The position numbers were made by a program, and so were the translations under genes. Below are positions 53,539-60,383 of a DNA stretch of 64,000 nt, in pieces. Source of the stretch: Mesorhizobium norvegicum (lineage in GTDB: Bacteria > Pseudomonadota > Alphaproteobacteria > Rhizobiales > Rhizobiaceae); assembly GCF_004919685.1 (NCBI RefSeq), contig NZ_SMYZ01000025.1, positions 140,229 to 204,228 on the forward strand, given 5' to 3'. The notes beneath the pieces are model-generated. The model had not been told where the DNA came from and ran no database searches. It saw nothing but the letters and a program-made list of their open reading frames with translations. Each line of letters begins with the position of its first letter. The first letter of the stretch is position 1.

Positions 53539-54060
53539 ATGCAGCCCGCGGTTCCGATCGATGTCGATGAGACAAGCGGCATCTGGCGGACCGACGGGCT
53601 GCCGATGGTCTACCTGCCCAGGCACTTCCTGGTGAACAATCATCTCGCGGTCGAGGAAGCCCTCGGCCGCGAGGCCTACCGTGCCATCTTGCGAGCATCC
53701 ACGGCAAAGTCCGCCATCGAATGGTGCGAGGCGCAGCTGCGCGGCAAGGGCCTCGGCGCGGAAGCGACGTTCCGCCATTATTTCCAGCGCCTGTCGCAAC
53801 GCGGCTGGGGCCAGTTCTCGATCGACGCACTGGATATTGCCGGTCGCCGTGGCAGCATCAGCTTGAGGAATTCGATCTTCGCCCTGGAGGCCGGGCAGCG
53901 GCCCGGCCAGCGCGTCTGCTATATGTTCGAAGGCTTTGTCACCGGCGCCTTCTCATTCCTGCTCGGTATCGCCGCGACGGCAGTCGAATGCCAGGAGACT
54001 TTCTGCGCTTGCGATGGCCCGCATGACCATTGCCGGTTCGATTTCACGGCCAGGCCATAG
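53539..54060 (+). CDS. V4R (4-vinyl reductase) domain protein
   Basis: The product is 173 residues, made up almost wholly of one V4R-like domain. Recognisable parts are RHYFQRLSQRGWGQFSIDAL, a central YMFEGFVTGAFSFLLGIAAT and the C-terminal Cys/His cluster CQETFCACDGPHDHCRF. V4R domains bind small hydrophobic molecules or, through the cysteines, metal, and are found in sensor proteins and in BchJ-like proteins. It is 11 bases after the amidohydrolase gene, so it belongs to that operon; a role as binding or sensor partner of the pathway is a guess. No DNA-binding domain is attached. Confidence 0.75.
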   Translation: MQPAVPIDVDETSGIWRTDGLPMVYLPRHFLVNNHLAVEEALGREAYRAILRASTAKSAIEWCEAQLRGKGLGAEATFRHYFQRLSQRGWGQFSIDALDIAGRRGSISLRNSIFALEAGQRPGQRVCYMFEGFVTGAFSFLLGIAATAVECQETFCACDGPHDHCRFDFTARP

Positions 54061-54419
54061 GCGGCTGCGGGGTGTTTGATCACCAGCGCTGATGCGCGTA
54101 GGGCTTGATATCCTGGTCGTAGATATCGCGGGTCTTGCCCATCAGTTCCAACGAAATCAATGGGTCTGGGCCTACTCTCCGGTAGGGCACGTCGATCTCC
54201 TCAAGGGGTGGATAGGGAAAAGGCAAGTTCATATACGAAATGATATTTACATATAAAACAAATCATGGTGATCTTGCCGCCGTGCAATGGCGGCTAAGGT
54301 AATCGGTTCCAGCGTCCGTCGCTGAGCCTGAATGCCGGCAGATGATGGTGCACAAAGTGAAATCAACATGATCTCGCGGTCGAGCCAGCCGTGCATTGGT
54401 CGGATCCGGGGAGTGCGGC
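54061..54419. other. Gene-poor stretch before the second GMC gene
   Basis: This stretch holds one small possible minus-strand frame (54080-54232), an AT-rich block at about 54229-54265 with TATAAA that may be the promoter of the GMC gene, and a hairpin (GCCGCC 54276-54281, GGCGGC 54289-54294) that would lie in the GMC leader. I see no other structure in it. Confidence 0.4.
54080..54232 (-). CDS. Possible small protein of 50 residues, unknown function
   Basis: The minus strand reads a 50-residue frame from ATG 54232 that starts MNLPFPYPPLEEIDVPYRR and ends KPYAHQRW. The composition is protein-like (Pro/Tyr-rich N-terminus, then LELMGKTRDIYDQDI) and no stop interrupts it. No clear ribosome binding site is seen, and the upstream sequence is AT-rich. 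It may be a real small gene or the C-terminal remnant of a longer gene. I do not recognise the family. The coordinates could be off by one base. Confidence 0.35.
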   Translation of the reverse strand: MNLPFPYPPLEEIDVPYRRVGPDPLISLELMGKTRDIYDQDIKPYAHQRW

Positions 54420-55982
54420 ATGCCCTTTGATGTCATCGTTGTCGGAGCCGGCGCAGCCGGGGCTGTCCTTGCCGCCCGGCTAACCGAAGATGCGGCCACG
54501 ACCGTGCTTTTGCTGGAAGCGGGGCCGGACTACCGGAGCGGCGAGCAACCTGCCGAGATGGAGAGTCCAAATCCCTTCAACCTGCTGCTTCCCGATCATT
54601 TTCAGCAACAATACATGTATCCCGACCTGCTGGCTCGCCGCACGAAGCGGCAGGAGCATCGGGTCTACTGGCGCGGCAAGGGGCTTGGTGGTTCGACTTC
54701 CGTCAATGGGCAGATTGCCATCCGCGGCGTGCTCCATGCATTCGACCGCTGGGAGGAAATCGGATGCAAGGGCTGGTCGGGAGCCGACGTGCTGCCCTTC
54801 TTCTGCCGCTTGGAGGATGACCCGATCGCGGCCAGTTTTCACGGCAGCGATGGCCCGATTCCGATCTACCGCGCGCCAGTTGAAAGCTGGGGAAATGTCG
54901 ACAAGGCCATGCGCCAAAGCGCGATGGCTCTCGGCCATCCCTGGCATGAGGATCTCAATGCTCCGGATGCCGAAGGGGTTTGCACCTATCCGATCAACAG
55001 TCGAGACAGCAAGCGCGTGTCGGTCAATGACGGCTATCTGGAAGCTGCCCGCGACCGGCCGAACCTCACCATCATCGGGCAGGCGACGGTGGACAAGGTG
55101 CTTTTCGATGGCAAGACGGCGATCGGCGTCTTGGCCATCGTGGCCGGTCAGGTTCGCAAATTCGAGGCGCCGCTGGTCATCCTCTCGGCCGGCGCCATCC
55201 ACTCTCCGGCCATCCTGCAGCGCTCGGGCATCGGTCCGGCGGCTCTCTTGAATCGCAAGGACATCGAGGTGCTTGCTGACCTGCCGGTCGGCGAAGGTTT
55301 CTTCGACCATCCTTATTGCCGCATCGAACTGAGGCTGAAGCCCGAATTCAAGGCGACCGATGTCGATGCGCGGCATACCAACTGCTGTGTAAGGATGAGT
55401 TCCGGCGTGCCGGGTGCCGAGCGCGACGACATTCTCTACGTCGCCATGAACCATGGCGGTATCGGCGTGGAATCCGACAGCGCCCAGTTCGGCGAGGCCA
55501 TGGTCAATCTGATCCTGATGGAGGCCAAGAGCCGCGGCACCGTGCAACTGCGCTCCGCCAATCCCTTCGACCAGCCGATCGTGGAAGAGAACATGCTGGA
55601 CGATCCAATGGATCTTCAGCGCATGCGCATTGCCTATCGCCACCTTGGCGAGATTGCCCGGCAGGCGCCGATCCAGGCAATCGCCGAGCGCGTCCTGCTG
55701 GGGGATTCCGATCTGCCTTTGTCATGGCTCGAAACGGCAAGCGACGAGGAGGTCGACAATTTCCTGCTGGCGCAGTCTTCCGACGCACAGCATGGGATCG
55801 GCGGCTGTTGTATGGGACGGCCCGGCGAGGCCGTGGTCGATCCGCAATGCCGGGTCTATGGTTTTGAAGGGCTGCGGGTTATCGATGCGTCGATCATGCC
55901 GCTCGATTGCCAGGCAAACACCAACCTCACCTCGATCATGATAGGCGAGAAAATGGCCGACAGGCTGCGCCGGTCCATCTGA
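54420..55982 (+). CDS. GMC-family FAD-dependent oxidoreductase (choline dehydrogenase-like)
   Basis: The product is 520 residues. It begins with the FAD motif FDVIVVGAGAAGAVLAARL, has the GMC signature GKGLGGSTSVNGQIAIRG near residues 86-103 and LSAGAIHSPAILQRSGIGP near 256-274 and the C-terminal active site His in AQHGIGGCCMG and Asn in CQANTNLTSIM. This is the choline/alcohol dehydrogenase branch, unlike the gluconate-type GMC at 21468. ATG 54420 with GGGGAG six bases upstream is chosen over TTG 54396. It stands alone and is convergent with the aldehyde dehydrogenase operon. The aldehyde it forms could be used by that dehydrogenase. Confidence 0.9.
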   Translation: MPFDVIVVGAGAAGAVLAARLTEDAATTVLLLEAGPDYRSGEQPAEMESPNPFNLLLPDHFQQQYMYPDLLARRTKRQEHRVYWRGKGLGGSTSVNGQIAIRGVLHAFDRWEEIGCKGWSGADVLPFFCRLEDDPIAASFHGSDGPIPIYRAPVESWGNVDKAMRQSAMALGHPWHEDLNAPDAEGVCTYPINSRDSKRVSVNDGYLEAARDRPNLTIIGQATVDKVLFDGKTAIGVLAIVAGQVRKFEAPLVILSAGAIHSPAILQRSGIGPAALLNRKDIEVLADLPVGEGFFDHPYCRIELRLKPEFKATDVDARHTNCCVRMSSGVPGAERDDILYVAMNHGGIGVESDSAQFGEAMVNLILMEAKSRGTVQLRSANPFDQPIVEENMLDDPMDLQRMRIAYRHLGEIARQAPIQAIAERVLLGDSDLPLSWLETASDEEVDNFLLAQSSDAQHGIGGCCMGRPGEAVVDPQCRVYGFEGLRVIDASIMPLDCQANTNLTSIMIGEKMADRLRRSI

Positions 55983-56020
55983 CGGCTCGCTGCCGGACGG
56001 CATACGGTCGCGAGGGCAGG

Positions 56021-56037
56021 CCGCGCACTAGGCGCGG
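56021..56037. terminator. Hairpin between convergent genes
   Basis: CCGCGC (56021-56026) and GCGCGG (56032-56037) are exact complements around ACTAG. It lies between the convergent ends of the GMC gene and the aldehyde dehydrogenase gene. No T-run is visible. Confidence 0.35.
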
Positions 56038-56046
56038 GCGTGGATG

Positions 56047-57573
56047 TCAGCGCGTGACATCCACGGTAATCGTCTTCAGGTCGCACATTTCCATCAGCGT
56101 GTGCCGACCCCCGGTGCGACCGAGGCCGCTCTGCGTCCCGGCGGCGCCGCCGGCAGGGATATGCGGCTCCCAATAACAGCTCATCTCGTTGATGTTGACG
56201 ATGCCGACCTTCAGGCTTTCGGCAAAGGCAAACGCGTTCTTGATGGTGCTGGTGAAGACCGCGGCCGACAGGCCGTAAGGGCTGGACGCGGCAAGTTCCA
56301 TCGCCTCCTCGTCGGTCTCGAAGCTCAGCACGGGTGCAATCGGCCCGAAGGATTCCTCGACATTGAGCAGGCTTTCCCGGGTCAGTCCTGTGACGATCGA
56401 CGGCTCGAAATAGAGATTGGTTGCAAAACCTGATGCCACATTGCCGCCGGTGACGATATCGGCGCCACGCGCGCGGGCGTCCGCGATGTGGCTGAGCACC
56501 TTGTCGACGGCCACCGCATTGTTGATCGGACCCATCGTGGTCGCGGGATCGAAAGGGTCGCCCATTTTTACCTTCGAAGCCGCTTTCACGAGACCTTCGA
56601 TGAAACGGTCATGGATGGATTTGTGCACCAGCACGCGTTCGGTGGCCGTGCAGATCTGCCCGGCATTGGCAAAGCAGCCGGCTCCCACCTGGGCGGCGGC
56701 CATGTCGATATCGGCGTCGGCCAGGACGATGGTCGGACCGTTGCCGCCCATTTCGAGCAGAAGCGGCTTGCCCGCGCCACGCCGGGCGATCGTCGCGCCG
56801 GTGGCGGAACTGCCGGTGAAGCCGATGGCATGGGTGCCCGGATGAACGACCGCCTCGTCGCCCACCTCCGCACCGTCACCCAGAACGAGGTTGATGACGC
56901 CATCCGGCAGGCCGGCCTCGATGAAGCATTCGACGAGTGCCGTGGCAATCAGCGATGTCGTCGGTGCGGGCACCCAGACGACGGTGTTGCCCGTTGCGAC
57001 GGCCGGTCCGAGATAATAGAGGCAGGGCAGGGCGAGCGGGAAATTCCAGGGCGTGATGATGGCGAAGACGCCTTTCGGCTGCAGGAAACTGAAGGCGCGC
57101 TTGTTGGCATCGGCAAGCGGAAACGCTGCTGTCTCCAGCCACTTCATCTGCTCTGCCGCATTGCGGAAACCGAGAGCTGCTGCCGACGCTTCGGCCTTTG
57201 CCTCGCTGTGGAAGGGCTTACCCTGTTCCAGGCACAGCAGGCGCGCAAGCTCCTCGGCGCGCCTGTCGATCGCGTCGGCAATGCGCATGCACAGTTGAGC
57301 GCGCGCGAAGGTTCCCATCTTGCGCATGGCCTCGCGTGCGCCTTCGGCGGCTTTCACCGCGCGACCGACATCTGAGCGGGTGGAAAGTGAGAGATAGCCG
57401 AGATGCTCGCCCGTCGAAGGGCTGTCGATTTTCAGGAATTTGCCGGAGCTGCCGGCAATCCACTCGCCGCCGATGCGGTTGATGCCGATGCGGGCGGCTG
57501 CTTCCGGCTCCGACACGATCGCCATGCCGCGAAGGTTGGGACCGTCGAGAGAAGATTTGAAATGAACTGTCAT
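56047..57573 (-). CDS. Aldehyde dehydrogenase family protein
   Basis: The product is 508 residues. Catalytic Glu274 (LEMGGNG) and Cys308 (GQICTA) are present, with IITPWNFPLALPCLYYLGPA for cofactor binding. It resembles acyl/succinate-semialdehyde-type members and is distinct from the tandem pair at 23954-26981. The ATG at 57573 overlaps the creatininase-family gene stop by four bases and has AAAGGAA upstream. Last gene of the ribose-type operon, so it probably oxidises an aldehyde from the imported compound. Confidence 0.92.
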   Translation of the reverse strand: MTVHFKSSLDGPNLRGMAIVSEPEAAARIGINRIGGEWIAGSSGKFLKIDSPSTGEHLGYLSLSTRSDVGRAVKAAEGAREAMRKMGTFARAQLCMRIADAIDRRAEELARLLCLEQGKPFHSEAKAEASAAALGFRNAAEQMKWLETAAFPLADANKRAFSFLQPKGVFAIITPWNFPLALPCLYYLGPAVATGNTVVWVPAPTTSLIATALVECFIEAGLPDGVINLVLGDGAEVGDEAVVHPGTHAIGFTGSSATGATIARRGAGKPLLLEMGGNGPTIVLADADIDMAAAQVGAGCFANAGQICTATERVLVHKSIHDRFIEGLVKAASKVKMGDPFDPATTMGPINNAVAVDKVLSHIADARARGADIVTGGNVASGFATNLYFEPSIVTGLTRESLLNVEESFGPIAPVLSFETDEEAMELAASSPYGLSAAVFTSTIKNAFAFAESLKVGIVNINEMSCYWEPHIPAGGAAGTQSGLGRTGGRHTLMEMCDLKTITVDVTR

Positions 57574-58379
57574 CGTGCGTTCCTTTGGCCGAATTCGGAT
57601 TGGATGTTCAAAATGGCAGCGCGGCTGCGCTCCACGGCTGCGATGAAAAGTCTGCTGCCGGCCTCCGCGCTCGCCTGCGATGGCGTGCCGATGACGCCGT
57701 TGTCGCGTATGGCTTCGAAACGGCGCCAGACGGTGACGGCCGGCGCCGCGTAAAGGTGAGGATCCGGCCAGGATGGCGGGGTGCCGCCTGGCGGGATGAG
57801 ATCGCGGCGAACGCTGTTGCCGAGCACATGCATCATCAACGACGTTTCAAGCGCGCAAGCGTGACCTGTGCCCGTGGCCATGTCGGGCAGAGCCTCCGCC
57901 GCCACGTCGGCGATGAGATCGAAATACGAGAAACCCGCCGTGACGATGCCGCGCTGGCCAAGGGTGGTGATCGCCACCTGGATGGCGGCGCGGTTTCCGC
58001 CATGGCCGTTCAGCATGACCGGCAAATAGCCGTCTTCGGCAAGGCAGGTGCAGAGATCGACGAGAACGGCGATGAAGGTCTGCGGGCTGAGGCTCATCGT
58101 GCCGGAGAAAGAGCGATGATGCTCGGACGAGCCATAGGCGAAAGGTTCGGCAACGCGGATGGAGGCCTGTCCTTCCGCCGCGGCGAGAGCAACCGCTTCT
58201 GCAAGCCAGCAATCGACGCCGAGCGGCAGATGCGGGCCATGTTGCTCGACAGCGCCGAGCGGCAGAATGACGACGGGTTTAAGCACGCTGGCGGTCGCGT
58301 GTCTTTCCGTATCCGGCGAGGTCATCAGCGCAAAGCTGGAGCTGGGCGGGATCGGCAGGGCCGGAACTGGCTCGCTCAT
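57570..58379 (-). CDS. Creatininase-family amidohydrolase
   Basis: The product is 269 residues, the usual creatininase length. The metal site motifs are clear: LPLGAVEQHGPHLPLGVDCWLAE near residues 36-58 (Glu, His, Asp ligands), SSEHHRSFSGTMSL and LNGHGGNRAAIQVA near 125-138, and a later Glu in HACALETSLMM. The family includes creatininase, mycofactocin MftE-like peptidases and formamide-pyrimidine hydrolases; it opens lactams or cyclic amides. ATG 58379 overlaps the permease stop by four bases. The long frame upstream is inside the permease gene. Confidence 0.9.
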   Translation of the reverse strand: MSEPVPALPIPPSSSFALMTSPDTERHATASVLKPVVILPLGAVEQHGPHLPLGVDCWLAEAVALAAAEGQASIRVAEPFAYGSSEHHRSFSGTMSLSPQTFIAVLVDLCTCLAEDGYLPVMLNGHGGNRAAIQVAITTLGQRGIVTAGFSYFDLIADVAAEALPDMATGTGHACALETSLMMHVLGNSVRRDLIPPGGTPPSWPDPHLYAAPAVTVWRRFEAIRDNGVIGTPSQASAEAGSRLFIAAVERSRAAILNIQSEFGQRNAR

Positions 58380-59350
58380 CGTGCGGCCTCGACAAGCCGG
58401 GCCTTGGCGTAGGTCATGCCGGAATCGGCCAGAAGAGCGACCATGATGATTGCACCCTTGTAGAGTTCGAGGCTGGAAGGGTCCGTGCCGAACACCCGAA
58501 GCGCTGTCGTCAGCAGGCTGACGATCAGGGCGCCGACGACCGCGCCCCACACCGTTCCCCTGCCGCCGAAAATACTGGTGCCGCCAAGCACGGCCGCGGC
58601 GATCGCGTCCAGAAGCAGCGAGGTACCGCCGATATTGGGCGTCACCACCGGCACCCGGCTGATCATGATCACTGCCGTCAGGAAGACGAAGATGCTGGAG
58701 GCGCAATAGACGAGGATCGTGTGTTTCCTCACCGGGATGCCGGCAAGTTCCGCGGCTCCGGCATCCGACCCGAGCGCATAGGTACGCAGCCCGAAACGGC
58801 TGTGCCGCATCTGGATTGCTGCTACGGCGATGATCAGGAGCGTTGCGAAGATGACGTTGGGAATGCCGAAGCTGCGCTCGATGCCGACGGCGCGAAGCGT
58901 CGGATCCTTCAGCATCAGGACGCCTTTGGAGGCAACGGCAAGCGTTGCGCCCTGCAGCGCGACCATTGTGGCCAGCGTCGTCACAAAGGGTGGTATTTTC
59001 AACAGTGCAATAACGACGCCATTTGCGAGGCCGATCACGACCATCACGGCAAGGCCGACAAGAAGGGCTAGCGGCAGGCCGACGCCGCCGTCGATCAGGC
59101 TGGCGATGAAGACGGCACAGAAGGCGACGCCGACGCCGGCGGACAGATCGATGCCCGCCGTCAGCAGGACGATCAGGGCGCCAAGCGCCAGGATGGCGAT
59201 CGGGGTCGCCTGTGCGACGATGTTGATGAGACTGGCAGTCGAAACGATGCGGGCGTCGATGAGCGCGAAGATCGCCAGCAGGATGACCAGCAGGATCAAC
59301 GGCGAGAGATCGAGAAAGCGCCTGCACCAGATGTTCTGTTGGCGGGTCAT
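58376..59350 (-). CDS. Ribose-type ABC transporter permease
   Basis: The product is 324 residues with eight to ten membrane segments. The family loops are ALGALIVLLTAGIDLSAGVGVAF and AAVLGGTSIFGGRGTVWGAVVGA. ATG 59350 is used; an upstream frame start at 59452 would overlap the oxidoreductase gene. Since the other permease of this importer is fused to the ATPase (60380-62938), this one is expected to pair with that fused chain. Confidence 0.91.
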   Translation of the reverse strand: MTRQQNIWCRRFLDLSPLILLVILLAIFALIDARIVSTASLINIVAQATPIAILALGALIVLLTAGIDLSAGVGVAFCAVFIASLIDGGVGLPLALLVGLAVMVVIGLANGVVIALLKIPPFVTTLATMVALQGATLAVASKGVLMLKDPTLRAVGIERSFGIPNVIFATLLIIAVAAIQMRHSRFGLRTYALGSDAGAAELAGIPVRKHTILVYCASSIFVFLTAVIMISRVPVVTPNIGGTSLLLDAIAAAVLGGTSIFGGRGTVWGAVVGALIVSLLTTALRVFGTDPSSLELYKGAIIMVALLADSGMTYAKARLVEAAR

Positions 59351-59363
59351 GACGGTTCTCTCA

Positions 59364-60383
59364 TCAGATGTGCCAGTCTTCGACCGGTTCGCGCAGGCCT
59401 GATTTGACGCTGCGCAGAATTGCATCGTTGACGGCGACGGCGCGCAGGGCATCGCCGACCGACATCACGAAGGGGGTGTCGTCGCGAACCGCCGAAATGA
59501 AATGGTGGACCTCCTCGAAGAGATCCCCGGTGATACGGCCATTGACGGTCGGCCAGTGCAGGGCGTCGGGTTGCGACCACTGTCCCCGCGACAGGATGCG
59601 CAGACCGTGGTCGCGCACGTCGAGGTCGATCATGCCCTCAGTGCCGATGATTTCCGTGCGTGCCCAGATGCCGGTCGGAGCGGTCGGTGGCAGCGTCCAG
59701 CCGAAATAGAGCTGTCCGCTCATTCCGTTCGACAGCTCGACGGTGGAGAAGATCGCATCTTCGGATCGAACCCCGAGCGAAGGCATGAGCTTGGCGACCG
59801 GGCGGGAGTAGACGGCGATGATGTCCGAACCCGAGATCCATTGCAGCGCATCCACGTCATGCACGCCGAGGTAGAAGCAGACGCTCGACTTTCCGTTCAT
59901 GCGAAGACCGACTTCGCGATTGGTGAAACGGCCGCTGCTGCCGTGGATTGGCTCGCCGATCCGCCCGGATTTTACCGCTGCCGCGGCTTCGCAATAGCGC
60001 GGGTCGAACCGCAGGATGTGGCCGACCAACAGGCGCGCGCCGCTTCTTTCAGCTGCTTTGGCGATCGCTTTCGCGGCCGAAAGTTTGTGGGCCATCGGCT
60101 TTTCGAGCAGCACCGGCTTTCCGGCATCGAGCAGCGTGCGGCAGACGTCTTCATGCAGCGTGTCGGGTGCCGCCACGATATAGGCGTCGGCGGCATTGGC
60201 AGTCAGCGCGGCGGCGGCATCGCGGAAGTGCCGGGCACCGAAATCGGACGCGGCCTTGCTTGCCGTGGCAGCATTCGGATCAACGAATGCCGACAGTTCT
60301 GCGACAGGGCTGGCGGCAACCACCTGCGCATGCAGGAGGCCCATGTAGCCGGCACCAACAATGGCGATCTTCAGTTTGCTCAA
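59364..60383 (-). CDS. Gfo/Idh/MocA-family oxidoreductase
   Basis: The product is 339 residues from TTG 60383, which overlaps the preceding stop as TTGA and has AGGGAG upstream; an ATG in frame at 60410 is inside the upstream gene. The Rossmann motif KIAIVGAGYMGLLHAQ is at residues 4-19 and the EKP motif in VLLEKPMAHKLSA near 93-105; a conserved His pair is in YLGVHDVDALQW. Members act on sugars, inositols and amino-sugar acids with NAD(P). The gene sits between the two transporter genes, so it likely acts on the imported substrate. Confidence 0.9.
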   Translation of the reverse strand: MSKLKIAIVGAGYMGLLHAQVVAASPVAELSAFVDPNAATASKAASDFGARHFRDAAAALTANAADAYIVAAPDTLHEDVCRTLLDAGKPVLLEKPMAHKLSAAKAIAKAAERSGARLLVGHILRFDPRYCEAAAAVKSGRIGEPIHGSSGRFTNREVGLRMNGKSSVCFYLGVHDVDALQWISGSDIIAVYSRPVAKLMPSLGVRSEDAIFSTVELSNGMSGQLYFGWTLPPTAPTGIWARTEIIGTEGMIDLDVRDHGLRILSRGQWSQPDALHWPTVNGRITGDLFEEVHHFISAVRDDTPFVMSVGDALRAVAVNDAILRSVKSGLREPVEDWHI

